39,606 nt of DNA from CAZUGA01 sp964619885 (GCA_964619885.1 CAZUGA010000042.1:1-39606); one strand, 5' to 3'; positions 23,807 through 33,689 are shown, counted from the stretch's first letter. The notes: a model not told the origin generated them from the sequence alone. Numbers and translations: made by a program.

Positions 23807-24637
23807 TCAAATCACGTTCCAGACTGGTTCTATTCCGTCGGGAAAGGGTTGCAAACGCCCCAATTCGATCCACTTATTATCTGGGCTATGGAAATCAGAA
23901 CCAACCGAACCCAGCAAGTCAAACCGCTGTGCCAGCTTGGCGGATTCTTGAATATCGTTGTTATTGCTGGACCCGCATACAACCTCAATGGCTGTACCGC
24001 CATGGTCTTTATATTCTGTCAATAATTGCCGGAGGCGGGTTGCGGTAATTTTGTAACGCCGAGGATGTGCCAACACAGCAATACCACCTGCAGCACAGAT
24101 CCATGATACAACTTCTTCCATTTGGGGCCATTGGGTGGCGACAAATCCGGGTTTACCCCGTACCAAATAGCGATCAAAAGCCTGCTGCATGGTGTTGGCA
24201 TAATTGTCGTTTACCAGATGTTTCGCAAAGTGAGTGCGGGTTATCATACCGCTACCGGCAATCTTTTTGGCTGCTTTATAACATCCGGGAATACCTTTTT
24301 TCTCCAGGCGTAAACCGATTGATTCAGCGCGTTGTTCTCGCAGTGTTTCGGTGCGCTTAATTCCCTGACTCAGATCGGCATTGTCTGGGTCGATACCCAA
24401 GCCAACAATATGGAAGCATTGGTGTGACCAATTAGCGGATATCTCGATGCCAGCTACCATTCGAATTCCAACGTTGTTCGCGCAGATTTGTGCTTCATTC
24501 AGGCCTGCGGTGGTGTCATGATCGGTTAATGATATGCAGCTAACCCCATTTTTGTGGGCACGGAGTACGACGTCCGTCGGCGATAATTGTCCATCGGATG
24601 CAGTGGAATGGCAGTGGAAATCATATTCGCTGGACAT
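23807..24637 (-). CDS. rnm: PHP-domain 3',5'-nucleoside bisphosphate phosphatase
   Basis: A 276-residue PHP-family enzyme with metal motifs HCHSTASDG (H8, H10, D15), SLTDHDTTAG, a glutamate in AGIEIS, VLAHPRRYK and SVGSDFHSPD. It matches the YciV/Rnm type, which hydrolyses pAp-like nucleotides and acts as a 5'-3' exonuclease on short RNAs. Length is normal. No ribosome-binding site is obvious before ATG 24637. Confidence 0.85.
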   Translation of the reverse strand: MSSEYDFHCHSTASDGQLSPTDVVLRAHKNGVSCISLTDHDTTAGLNEAQICANNVGIRMVAGIEISANWSHQCFHIVGLGIDPDNADLSQGIKRTETLREQRAESIGLRLEKKGIPGCYKAAKKIAGSGMITRTHFAKHLVNDNYANTMQQAFDRYLVRGKPGFVATQWPQMEEVVSWICAAGGIAVLAHPRRYKITATRLRQLLTEYKDHGGTAIEVVCGSSNNNDIQESAKLAQRFDLLGSVGSDFHSPDNKWIELGRLQPFPDGIEPVWNVI

Positions 24638-24765
24638 TATGGGGTGCGCTTATAGGTTTATTGTAGAGTTGTGGTGTGTCTAGATTGGTTAGACTAAATA
24701 GAAAGAAATTATTGGGCCCATTCTAGCAACTTGTATAAGGATTCCCAATAATTGCCGGCAACGAC

Positions 24766-26589
24766 TCAATTGAGCCGTTGTCGCTCACCGTAAAGTTTGG
24801 TATACAGCCCATTTTGTTGTAGTAATTGGTCGTGGTCGCCTTGTTCTATAATTCTGCCATCCTCAAATACGTAAACTCTATCAGCCTGTTTAACCGCACT
24901 AAGCCGGTGCGCTACGATGATAGTGGTTCTATTATTCAAGAATCGATTCAAGGCGGTGTGTAATTGATGCTCGGTATCGGTATCGAGTGCCGAAGTCGCT
25001 TCATCCAGAATAACAACTTTAGGGTCTGCAAGTACCATTCTTGCAATCGCGATCCGCTGACGTTGACCGCCCGACAAACGCATACCGTCGCGCCCCAATA
25101 CGGTGTCCAACCCCTGGTCAAAGCCGTCGATTACATCGGTCAGCTGAGCGATCTCCAATGCGTCATATAAAGCAGAATTCTTGTGTTTTCTTCCCAAGGT
25201 CAAATTTGCCCGTACTGTATCATTGAATAAAACCGGGTGCTGTAAGACCGTAACGACATGCTCACGGACCGTATCCAGTCCTATTTCCTCGATCGGAACG
25301 CCATCGTACTTCACACAGCCTAAAGTGGTGGGGTAAAGTCCGATCAGAACCTGGACCATCGTTGATTTACCCCCACCGCTGGCGCCGACGAGCGCGACCT
25401 TCTCAGTTGGCGGGATGGACAGTGAAATTCCATTCAGTACATCATTGCCTGAACCATAAGCAAAATGTACGTTTTCCAGGGTAATTCCAACGGTTTGTTT
25501 TCCAGCGAAAGGATTATTAATGTGTGGATAGCGAGGTTCCTGGTTCAAATCGAGAATTTCATTAATGCGGTTGAGTGCCGCCTTGGCTGAATAAAATGCG
25601 TATTGGATTCCGAGTATTTCCTGGACCGGTGACATCATAAACCACAGATAGCCAAACACGGCTAACATTTGCCCAATGCTCAGATTAGAAAAAACCACCA
25701 TGAGCATGGCAATAGCCCGAAATATATCGAAACCGAATAAAAACACCAAAAAGCTCAACCGGCTTCCAGTATCGCTCTTCCAGGCAAATGCAGTCGCGTG
25801 TTTTTGTACGGAGTGGGCTTTATCGATCAACCGTTGAATATAATAACCTTCTCGGTTGCTCGCGCGAATTTGGTGGATTGCATCGAGCGTTTCGGCTAAG
25901 GATTGTTGGAATAATTCGAAGGCATAATTTTCCTTAGTTTTAAGTTCTTTAACGCGTTTGCCCAAAAGCATCGTGAAGTAAATTACCACCGGATTCAGAA
26001 ATAAGATAAACAGGGCGAGCTGCCAGTGCATCCATAACAAAACCATAGCGGTTCCACTAATCGATAGGACCGCGACCAACAAACGACTTATCGTAGTACC
26101 GATGAAATGATCGACCGTTTCCAGATCGGTAACAAGGTGAGTGATGACCTTGCCACTGCCCAAGGTTTCATATTCCGCCATCGATATGGTTTGAAGATGG
26201 GCCAGCAATTGGGCGCGCATACGGTAGACAATATCTTTGGAAATGCCGGTAAATTTCCGTGCTTGCCATACGTTAAATACGATCGCAAGCATTCTAAGAA
26301 ACAGGGTGAGCAGCAGAACGCTGCCGATATACAAAACCGGTCCGTGCCACTGATTCGGAAATAAATTGTTTAGCGTCTGTACCGTTAAACCGGGACGATT
26401 GAGCAGGACTTCATCGACCAGCAGCGGCATTAATAACGGTACCGGGACACTGGCAAGCGTCGCCAGTATCGAGATTGTATTCGCTGCTATTAATTCGCGC
26501 CGGTGCTCTATCGCAAGATTTGCGATGTATTGCCAATCGTATTTACGCAAATCGTTCCCTGTCAATTGGACAGACTTAGGTCGCGTCAC
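24766..26589 (-). CDS. ABC exporter, fused permease and ATPase
   Basis: The half-transporter has six membrane helices over about residues 30-330 and a nucleotide-binding domain with Walker A GASGGGKST (about 399-407), signature LSGGQRQRIAIARM (about 504), Walker B VVILDEATSALD (about 520) and the AHRLS switch. Such proteins dimerise and export lipids, peptides or glycolipids. GTG 26589 overlaps the last base of the Wzz-like gene's stop (TAGTG), so the two are translationally coupled. The substrate may be a polysaccharide precursor, but a general lipid flippase role is also possible. Confidence 0.9.
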   Translation of the reverse strand: MTRPKSVQLTGNDLRKYDWQYIANLAIEHRRELIAANTISILATLASVPVPLLMPLLVDEVLLNRPGLTVQTLNNLFPNQWHGPVLYIGSVLLLTLFLRMLAIVFNVWQARKFTGISKDIVYRMRAQLLAHLQTISMAEYETLGSGKVITHLVTDLETVDHFIGTTISRLLVAVLSISGTAMVLLWMHWQLALFILFLNPVVIYFTMLLGKRVKELKTKENYAFELFQQSLAETLDAIHQIRASNREGYYIQRLIDKAHSVQKHATAFAWKSDTGSRLSFLVFLFGFDIFRAIAMLMVVFSNLSIGQMLAVFGYLWFMMSPVQEILGIQYAFYSAKAALNRINEILDLNQEPRYPHINNPFAGKQTVGITLENVHFAYGSGNDVLNGISLSIPPTEKVALVGASGGGKSTMVQVLIGLYPTTLGCVKYDGVPIEEIGLDTVREHVVTVLQHPVLFNDTVRANLTLGRKHKNSALYDALEIAQLTDVIDGFDQGLDTVLGRDGMRLSGGQRQRIAIARMVLADPKVVILDEATSALDTDTEHQLHTALNRFLNNRTTIIVAHRLSAVKQADRVYVFEDGRIIEQGDHDQLLQQNGLYTKLYGERQRLN

Positions 26590-28625
26590 TATGGGGAAAT
26601 CGGAAACGCCAGCTCCAATTCATCCAATGCCAAACCAGGTCCGCTAGGTGAAAGGGTTCTATAAAAATTCAAGGACCCTGGAGACAAATAACCACTAATA
26701 TTTTCTAGCTCGGAAAGTTTGGCACCCTGGCGAACGAGGAAACACAAATAGGTATGCTGCAGTGAAATTTCGTCAATTTGCTCAGTATTGTCGATACCAG
26801 CATCAGCGGCGGTGCAGGCTAGAAACACGCGCAGGTCTTCGCTTGTAGTATTGGATGACGGCCACACAGGTGCATTATCTGATTCAGTTAGCACTGACTT
26901 GAGAGTGGGAGACAGGTACAAGGACCGCGGATGGTTACCATTTAGCGTAATGATATTCCGCTGCGGATCAATATCACCCTTGGTAAGCGTAGCGGCTTCA
27001 TCAATACTGATTCCGCTCAATAGTATAGACAACAGTTGCTTGCCTTTAAGCGATGCATGCTGCCAGATCCTAGTGATCTCTTCGCCACTAAGCTCTCTAG
27101 GCATAGGCGCGCTCAATGCGCCGGAGGCAGTTTGTTGTTTGATTTGTGGCGTTTGCTGCATCGCAGGAAACTGCCCAGTTTCAGCATCCGGATACATATG
27201 TATACCCGACAAAGTTATCCCGGAAGACGCCAATTTTGCTTCCGGAGCTAAAAATTCAGTCAGTAAAACGGTAATCAATGCAATCAGTAATGCCGCAGCA
27301 ACGATTATTGCGGCATCACGGGCGTAATCTGGTCCTATCGGCTTGGTGGGAAGAAACGCTGCTCTGACTACTTCGATTTGCGGATATTTTTGATGTAACT
27401 GAATTGTCGCCTGCAGTACCTTGTCTTTTGACGTTTGGTACCGTTCTTCCAGGGTTAGCAATTCCTTCTGCAGCGCTTCATGCATCGAAAACTGTGTGGT
27501 AAAACGCTGAGCGGTGCCTTTGTGTTGGTCTAATTGTGCGCGGATATCTATGGTCTTTTGTTTTGCTGCGGAATAGGCCTGCATCGAATCCGACAATACA
27601 ACGTTTTGATCGTTTTGGCTCAGTTTGGCAATTTTTGCCTCTATCGTTTCGAGTTGATCCGGCACAGTTTTCAGGTCAGGAACCAACTGAATATACTCGG
27701 GCGTATATTGTTGTTCTAAGGTTGCCATTCTCTCTCGCAATACTTGCGCGGCTTCCTCCAACACTGCAATGCTACGTTCATTATCGTCGCTATTTTCCAA
27801 AAAAACCGGGCGACCCTCGGCGATTGCTTCTTTGACGGCGTCGAGCCTAGCCTTGGTTTTCAGTTCTTCATCCTCGGCTTCATTTAGCGATTCGTTTAAA
27901 CCCCGAAGTCTGGCAAGCACCTGATTTTCTTCGCGTTCATCAGAAAGGATATCGCTATTTTGTCGAAAATCATCCAATTGCTTACGTTTGGCCGATATTT
28001 TTGATTCCAAGGTTTCAACCTGGTCATCCAGGGCGACAATTGTTGCATTGGTGGCGTCATTAATATTTTTCGTTCGTGATTGCTTGTAAACTTCTACCCA
28101 GCTATTTACGACGATTGGAAGTATTGCTGGATCCGCTCCATCGGCATTAAGTTGGATCAAACGGGAGTTCGGCACCTGACTGGTAGAGAGCATTCGACCT
28201 AAATTGAGATCGTCAATGCTATTGCCGTTTTGGTCTTGACCAGATTCAATCAATTTTTGCTCTACTTGTTCAAGCAAAAATGGGTCGGTCAAAATTTCAT
28301 TTTGTAGAGCGAGGTGCTGGCTATTCAATTGTATTCCAACCGCTGTGGATTCAGTTGAATCAGCGTCCCAATATTGATTCTGGTCGGATGCGCTTGCGGT
28401 TAAAAGGGATGCACTGCTTCTATAAATTTCTGGCCTACTAAAAGACCAGCTCAGTCCAATCAAACATAACAGCAAAAAAGTACTCAAGAATATTACAACC
28501 CGGCGGCGTTTGTACCAGGGGATAAAATATACCGGTGGTTGGCGTGTATACGCTGAATCTGCGGAGTCTAACCCGGACGGAAGTTGTTGCATGTTTTGAC
28601 GAAATTGATCTGAATTAATGTCCAT
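26589..28625 (-). CDS. Wzz/GumC-like chain-length protein with degenerate recombinase-like tail
   Basis: Residues 1-40 are cytoplasmic and residues about 45-63 form the first membrane helix. The next 370 residues are periplasmic with long coiled coils (about 190-430), followed by PTKPIGPDYARDA and a second helix (about 440-462), as in Wzz/GumC co-polymerases. GumC proteins often end in a tyrosine kinase. Here residues about 513-668 instead resemble a tyrosine-recombinase catalytic domain (LLSGISIDEAATLTKGDID; ITLNGNHPRSLYLSP; ISLQHTYLCFLVRQGAKLSE; ISGYLSPGSLNFYRT). The box I Arg is Ser541, the H-x-x-R Arg is Gln624, and GH is Gly-Tyr647. It must be inactive, so a structural or regulatory role is inferred. 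ATG 28625 follows a GTG at 28628. Confidence 0.8.
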   Translation of the reverse strand: MDINSDQFRQNMQQLPSGLDSADSAYTRQPPVYFIPWYKRRRVVIFLSTFLLLCLIGLSWSFSRPEIYRSSASLLTASASDQNQYWDADSTESTAVGIQLNSQHLALQNEILTDPFLLEQVEQKLIESGQDQNGNSIDDLNLGRMLSTSQVPNSRLIQLNADGADPAILPIVVNSWVEVYKQSRTKNINDATNATIVALDDQVETLESKISAKRKQLDDFRQNSDILSDEREENQVLARLRGLNESLNEAEDEELKTKARLDAVKEAIAEGRPVFLENSDDNERSIAVLEEAAQVLRERMATLEQQYTPEYIQLVPDLKTVPDQLETIEAKIAKLSQNDQNVVLSDSMQAYSAAKQKTIDIRAQLDQHKGTAQRFTTQFSMHEALQKELLTLEERYQTSKDKVLQATIQLHQKYPQIEVVRAAFLPTKPIGPDYARDAAIIVAAALLIALITVLLTEFLAPEAKLASSGITLSGIHMYPDAETGQFPAMQQTPQIKQQTASGALSAPMPRELSGEEITRIWQHASLKGKQLLSILLSGISIDEAATLTKGDIDPQRNIITLNGNHPRSLYLSPTLKSVLTESDNAPVWPSSNTTSEDLRVFLACTAADAGIDNTEQIDEISLQHTYLCFLVRQGAKLSELENISGYLSPGSLNFYRTLSPSGPGLALDELELAFPISP

Positions 28626-28801
28626 CACTCTAACAATGTGCTTTCGTTATGACAAACGATTTTTGGCTTATTATCCCGTATGTTGTAGGGTGTATTTATA
28701 GCAGGGTTTAGAAATATCCTGATGTCGATTGGTTCAATACAATTGGACGATTAATAATAATGAAGCGATTTGAATTTGTGGCGTTGATCTGAGGACATAG
28801 G

Positions 28802-30838
28802 GTGCCAATAGTGATATTTACACGTGTTTCAGTAGGTAATTTGGCCTTAAAGCAAGCGTATAATTCCACGGGTCGGTTTAACTGTTTTTTGCTGATATTT
28901 ATTCTTTGTAGTGGGATTATAATTAGTCCCAATTGCGAAGCCCAGCAACTCGCAAAGCAGCGGGCCGATTTTGTTAGCGTCGAAGCTGCTCTCAAACGGG
29001 GCGATCATTCCATGTACGTGCGTAGGGTAGATTCATTGGAATCTTATCCTTTGTTTCCGTATTTGCAGTACCTGAATCTTAAAAGTAACTTAAGCGATGT
29101 TCGGCGAATAGAAGCCTATCTTAAGGAATATCAAAGTATACGCTACGCTAAGTTGCTGCGTAGGCGCTATTTGGCATATCTGGCTGGAACGGGTCAATGG
29201 GGACGGTTTGTTAAGAACTATGAAGAATCAACCCGTTCTAAACAGCAGTGTCTTTACAACTGGGCCTTGTACCAATCTGGTCAGCGCGACAAAGCGCTAA
29301 AGGGCGCGGTTGATCTTTGGCTGGTCGGTAAATCCCAACCCGACGAATGTAATCAATTGTTCGGTGCATTAAAAACTAGTTCGTATTTCGCGTCTGATAT
29401 GACGTGGCGACGGTTTCAGTTGGCGCTGCAAAACGGCCAATTGGGTTTGGCTAAATACCTTTCTCGCCAGTTATCCCGTGCGGACCAATCGGCTGCGGGA
29501 CGAGCAATTGGACTGCACCAAAAACCAAATCAAGTAGCGCAGTGCGCCATTTGGAAGACCGCTAATTCCCATGAAGCATGGCCGATTATCCACGGAATTG
29601 ATAGGCTTGCCCGAACAGACCCATTGCTAGCCCAACAGTTATGGAACATACGAGGTGCCACTCTAAAGGCTGATCAAAGCGAAAAAGAAAGGCTCGAGAA
29701 ACGGTTGGCAATGGCTCTGGTTTACCGGCATCATCCAAACGCATTTAACAGCATGCAAAAGATTGGTTCCAGAGCCGACGAAACGCTACGCGCCTGGCGC
29801 GTGAGAGCAGGATTGGTCAATCAGGATTGGCGCCAGGTCAAGCAAGCATTTGACGAATTGGATGAAAACCAAAGATTAGAAGTCAAATGGCAATATTGGC
29901 TAGCGCGTAGCTTGGAGGCGCAGGGTAAATCAGCCGAGGCAGCCGTGATCTACAAGAAATTGGCTGCCGAGCGCGATTTTTATGGGTTTTTGGCGGCGGA
30001 TCGTCAAAACATGGATTATTCGTTTTCTGACCATGTTATTGTTCCGCAGGCCGACGATATGGCCAAACTTGAGAACTGGCCTGCATTCAGAATGGTCAAG
30101 GAATTCTTGTATTTTGACCGGCTTGCCGAAGCGCGTCAGCAATGGTGGCATGCTCTTGATCAGCTGGATACGGCGCAAAAAAGGACGGCGGCCAAAATTG
30201 CCGAAAAATGGGGTCTGGTCCAGACCGCGATATTCACGGTAGCTAAAGCTAAAGATTGGGATGATCTTGCTTTGCGCTTTCCGATTTTGTATCGCAACCC
30301 TATAGATCGATACGCTAAATTACATAATATGCCGCCACAGATGGTCTACGGTGTGATCAGACAAGAAAGCGTATTTGATCATCAAATTGTTTCGTCCGCA
30401 GGCGCGCGCGGTTTGATGCAGATTATGCCTGCGACCGGTCGTCAAATTGCTAGACAATTTAAAGAGCGTTGGAGGTCTTCCAATATACTGTTCGAACCCG
30501 AACGCAATATCAAATACGGCGTGTCATATTTGAGTGGTTTACTGAAACGATTTGAGCATAATTTTGCACTTGCAGCAGGCGGGTATAATGCGGGGCCGCA
30601 TCGGGTTGATCGTTGGTTGAATGGCAGGGGGGCTTTGGATACTGATATTTGGGTCGAGACGATTCCGTTCAAAGAAACCCGTCGCTATGTTCGGCGTGTC
30701 TTAGCGTACGCTCTAATCTACCAACATCGATTGGGCTACGATACTCGGCGAATATCGACATTAACGCCAAAGATCAAAAACGTAAATAGAACGTCCTCAA
30801 GAAGGGATAGTTTGCCATTTGTAAAGCAATGCCTATAG
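28802..30838 (+). CDS. slt: Soluble lytic murein transglycosylase (Slt70-like)
   Basis: The 678-residue periplasmic enzyme has a signal peptide (about residues 28-48, FLLIFILCSGIIISPNCEA), a long superhelical U-domain (about 50-490) and a C-terminal lysozyme-like domain. That domain carries catalytic Glu522 in GVIRQESVFD, then SSAGARGLMQIMPATG and AAGGYNAGPHRVDRW. It cleaves peptidoglycan between MurNAc and GlcNAc, forming 1,6-anhydro ends. GTG 28802 has a GAGG box 8 bases upstream. It is divergent from the Wzz-like gene. Confidence 0.9.
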   Translation: MPIVIFTRVSVGNLALKQAYNSTGRFNCFLLIFILCSGIIISPNCEAQQLAKQRADFVSVEAALKRGDHSMYVRRVDSLESYPLFPYLQYLNLKSNLSDVRRIEAYLKEYQSIRYAKLLRRRYLAYLAGTGQWGRFVKNYEESTRSKQQCLYNWALYQSGQRDKALKGAVDLWLVGKSQPDECNQLFGALKTSSYFASDMTWRRFQLALQNGQLGLAKYLSRQLSRADQSAAGRAIGLHQKPNQVAQCAIWKTANSHEAWPIIHGIDRLARTDPLLAQQLWNIRGATLKADQSEKERLEKRLAMALVYRHHPNAFNSMQKIGSRADETLRAWRVRAGLVNQDWRQVKQAFDELDENQRLEVKWQYWLARSLEAQGKSAEAAVIYKKLAAERDFYGFLAADRQNMDYSFSDHVIVPQADDMAKLENWPAFRMVKEFLYFDRLAEARQQWWHALDQLDTAQKRTAAKIAEKWGLVQTAIFTVAKAKDWDDLALRFPILYRNPIDRYAKLHNMPPQMVYGVIRQESVFDHQIVSSAGARGLMQIMPATGRQIARQFKERWRSSNILFEPERNIKYGVSYLSGLLKRFEHNFALAAGGYNAGPHRVDRWLNGRGALDTDIWVETIPFKETRRYVRRVLAYALIYQHRLGYDTRRISTLTPKIKNVNRTSSRRDSLPFVKQCL

Positions 30839-30980
30839 ATTAAGTTTTGTTTACTAGCGATAAAACTATGCTAATGGAGTGCCGTTGGTCTAGCCTATTA
30901 TCGTAATATTACTGTTAATAGACCCTATTTAGGCACATCGACCGAAATTGATTACTGATTTTATTTGAGTACTGTAAGAT

Positions 30981-31001
30981 AATAAACAGTTTACGTTTAT
31001 T
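30981..31001 (+). promoter_or_regulatory. Palindrome upstream of fabA
   Basis: AATAAAC and GTTTATT flank a 7-base centre (AGTTTAC) 24 bases before the fabA start. In many gammaproteobacteria fabA-fabB is controlled by a TetR-type regulator (FabR/DesT) or FadR. This site does not match the E. coli or Pseudomonas consensus, so it is only a candidate operator. Confidence 0.35.
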
Positions 31002-31024
31002 TAAGGTCGCGTAGGAACTCACGA

Positions 31025-31540
31025 ATGCAACAGCAGCATAGTTATAACCGGGAAGAACTCCTGAAATGTGGCAAAGGAGACTTATTTGGTCCCGGCAACG
31101 CCCAGTTACCCTTACCCAACATGTTGATGATCGATCGAATCACTAATGTTGACAAAGATGGAGGTGCCTACGGTAACGGGGAAATCATCGCAGAATTGGA
31201 CGTTCACCCGGATCTCTGGTTTTTTCAATGCCATTTTCAGGGGGACCCAGTGATGCCAGGATGTCTTGGTTTGGACGCGATGTGGCAGTTGGTGGGATTC
31301 TACCTCGGTTGGATGGGGGGACCAGGCAAAGGTCGCGCATTGGGCGTTGGAGAAGTAAAATTTCGTGGCCAGGTGTTACCCCGCAATAAAATGGTCACGT
31401 ATAAAATTAGCCTAAAACGCGTCATTATGCGGAAGCTGGTTATGGGGATCGCGGATGCTGAAATGGACGTCGATGGTAAAATAATATACGAAGCTTCAGA
31501 CCTAAGGGTTGGCTTATTTGCTTCAACAGAAGATTTTTAA
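31025..31540 (+). CDS. fabA: 3-hydroxydecanoyl-ACP dehydratase/isomerase FabA
   Basis: The 171-residue product carries the FabA catalytic pair H70 (FFQCHFQGDPVMPG) and D84 (GLDAMWQ), at the same positions as in E. coli. It dehydrates 3-hydroxydecanoyl-ACP and isomerises the product to cis-3-decenoyl-ACP, the branch point to unsaturated fatty acids. The ribosome-binding site AGGAACTC precedes ATG 31025. It is followed 13 bases later by fabB, the standard partner. Confidence 0.97.
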   Translation: MQQQHSYNREELLKCGKGDLFGPGNAQLPLPNMLMIDRITNVDKDGGAYGNGEIIAELDVHPDLWFFQCHFQGDPVMPGCLGLDAMWQLVGFYLGWMGGPGKGRALGVGEVKFRGQVLPRNKMVTYKISLKRVIMRKLVMGIADAEMDVDGKIIYEASDLRVGLFASTEDF

Positions 31541-31553
31541 ACGGGTTCAATTT

Positions 31554-32771
31554 ATGAGACGTGCAGTCATTACAGGTTTGGGGATTGTTTCCAGTATCGG
31601 AAACAACAAACAAGAAGTATTGTCGTCGTTGCAACAGGGTCGTTCCGGCATCGAATACTGCGAAGAATACGAATCACTGGGATTTCGGTCACATATACAT
31701 GGTCCGATGCACCTGGATGTGGGCGAGTTTATCGACAGGAAAATTAAACGCTTCATGGGCGATGGAGCAGCCTTTAACTATATCGCCATGCAACAAGCTA
31801 TCGAGGACTCTGGTTTAGAAGAGAATGAGGTCTCCAATACACGGACTGGATTGATCGTGGGATCCGGTGGTCCATCAACGTCAAATTTATTGCAAGCATT
31901 TGATAATCTGCGTGAAAAAGGCTTGAAGAAAGTTGGGCCTTATATGGTGACGCGGTGTATGTCCAGCACCAACACTGCTACATTGGCCACGCCGTTTAAA
32001 ATCAAAGGGCTTAACTATTCGATAACTTCTGCTTGTTCAACGAGCGCGCATTGTATAGGTAACGCGTTAGAACAAATTCAATTCGGCAAACAAGATGTCG
32101 TATTCGCTGGCGGTGGTGAAGAAGTCCATTGGACATTAACCGTATTGTTTGATGCTATGGGCGCGTTGTCGTCCAAATACAACGATACTCCGACGACTGC
32201 TTCAAGACCTTACGATGCTACACGTGACGGATTTGTTATTTCCGGAGGCGGCGGTGTTATTGTGTTGGAGGAATTGGAACATGCAAAAGCCAGGGGTGCC
32301 AAAATATATGCTGAATTGGTTGGATACGGAGCAACCTCAGACGGTTATGATATGGTTCAGCCTTCCGGTGAGGGCGCGGTACGCTGCATGCAACAAGCGA
32401 TGTCCACGGTCAATGGAAGTATTGATTATATCAATGCACATGGTACCAGCACGCCGGTGGGTGATACACGAGAGCTTGAAGCCGTAAAAACAGTATTTGA
32501 AGACAATATTCCTTATATCAATTCGACAAAATCGCTTACGGGCCACGGCTTAGGTGCGGCCGGCGTAAACGAAGCAATTTATTCGTTGATTATGATGGAA
32601 TCTAATTTTATCAGCGCGTCCGCGAACATTAATGAGCTGGATCCAGGTGCTGACGGATTCCCAATTGTTACCGAACGGCTGGATAATGTTCGACTCGATC
32701 GGATTATGTCCAACAGTTTTGGTTTTGGAGGGACTAACGCAACGTTGATCTTCGAGCGTTATAACGCTTGA
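31554..32771 (+). CDS. fabB: Beta-ketoacyl-ACP synthase I FabB
   Basis: 405 residues of a thiolase-fold condensing enzyme with nucleophile C161 (ITSACSTSAH) and the two active-site histidines in NAHGTSTPVGD (about 296) and TGHGLGAAG (about 331), ending with NSFGFGGTNATLIF. It extends the cis-3-decenoyl-ACP made by FabA. ATG 31554 (MRRAVITGLG) is the family start. The longer frame from 31509 lies inside fabA. Confidence 0.96.
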   Translation: MRRAVITGLGIVSSIGNNKQEVLSSLQQGRSGIEYCEEYESLGFRSHIHGPMHLDVGEFIDRKIKRFMGDGAAFNYIAMQQAIEDSGLEENEVSNTRTGLIVGSGGPSTSNLLQAFDNLREKGLKKVGPYMVTRCMSSTNTATLATPFKIKGLNYSITSACSTSAHCIGNALEQIQFGKQDVVFAGGGEEVHWTLTVLFDAMGALSSKYNDTPTTASRPYDATRDGFVISGGGGVIVLEELEHAKARGAKIYAELVGYGATSDGYDMVQPSGEGAVRCMQQAMSTVNGSIDYINAHGTSTPVGDTRELEAVKTVFEDNIPYINSTKSLTGHGLGAAGVNEAIYSLIMMESNFISASANINELDPGADGFPIVTERLDNVRLDRIMSNSFGFGGTNATLIFERYNA

Positions 32772-32822
32772 TCAGTGAGTAACCGCTGCTGTCGACATAA
32801 GTATTAGAATATCGAGCATGAT

Positions 32823-33689
32823 TTGAAGCCATCTATTCCATCGCTAAAAAAAGCCAAAACCGAGTTTAATAAAACGCAAAAGCGCCTCCGCCGCGAAGTT
32901 GGGCGGGCTATAGCCGATTTTTCGATGATCGAGGATGGCGACCGGGTTATGGTTTGTTTATCCGGCGGCAAAGACTCGTATACGTTGCTGGATATTTTAC
33001 TAAATTTACAGCGCAGTGCGCCGCTGAGTTTTTCTATAATTGCGGTCAATCTTGACCAAAAACAACCCGGTTTTCCGAGCGAGGTCCTCCCACAGTATTT
33101 TTCACAGCGCGGGATTGATTTTTCGGTCATCAATCAGGATACCTATAGCGTGGTCAAGCGCGTTATTCCCGAGGGTCAAACCACATGCGGATTGTGCTCG
33201 AGGTTAAGACGTGGTGCTTTATACAATTATGCCGCTCAAAATGGCATAACCAAGATCGCATTGGGCCATCATCGCGATGACATTATAGAGACCTTTTTTC
33301 TGAATCTTTTTTATGGCGGTAAATTAAAAGCAATGCCGCCCAAGCTTATTAGTGACGATCAAAAACATATCGTAATAAGGCCATTGGCGTACTGCCGTGA
33401 AAAAGATATTCGACGTTACGCAGCGCAGCGAGATTTTCCGATTATTCCGTGTAACCTTTGTGGTTCTCAGGAGAACCTGCAGCGCAAAGCGATGAAAGAA
33501 ATGTTGGTAACGTGGGACAAGCAATTTCCCGGTCGCTTGGAAACCATTTTTACTAGTCTACAAAATGCATCACCGTCACATCTTGCGGATACGGATTTGT
33601 TTGATTTCCAAAGATTGTCAACGATGTTACTGACCGATACCGAGATTCTTGAGTCTGTCGATTCTTTACGGGTAGAGCAAGCAATGTAA
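32823..33689 (+). CDS. ttcA: tRNA 2-thiocytidine(32) synthetase TtcA
   Basis: 288 residues with the PP-loop SGGKDS (47-52), a central C122-x-x-C125 (TCGLCSRLRRG), GHHRDD, and C210-NLC213-GSQ. These are the ATP and iron-sulfur-cluster features of TtcA, which thiolates cytidine 32 of some tRNAs. The start is TTG 32823. No ATG upstream is in frame, and the next methionine would remove the conserved leader. The stop overlaps the next gene's ATG (TAATGA). Confidence 0.93.
   Translation: MKPSIPSLKKAKTEFNKTQKRLRREVGRAIADFSMIEDGDRVMVCLSGGKDSYTLLDILLNLQRSAPLSFSIIAVNLDQKQPGFPSEVLPQYFSQRGIDFSVINQDTYSVVKRVIPEGQTTCGLCSRLRRGALYNYAAQNGITKIALGHHRDDIIETFFLNLFYGGKLKAMPPKLISDDQKHIVIRPLAYCREKDIRRYAAQRDFPIIPCNLCGSQENLQRKAMKEMLVTWDKQFPGRLETIFTSLQNASPSHLADTDLFDFQRLSTMLLTDTEILESVDSLRVEQAM

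Noticed and set aside
30839..30870. Terminator after slt
   Set aside because: The possible stem GTTTT/AAAAC is too short and AT-only.
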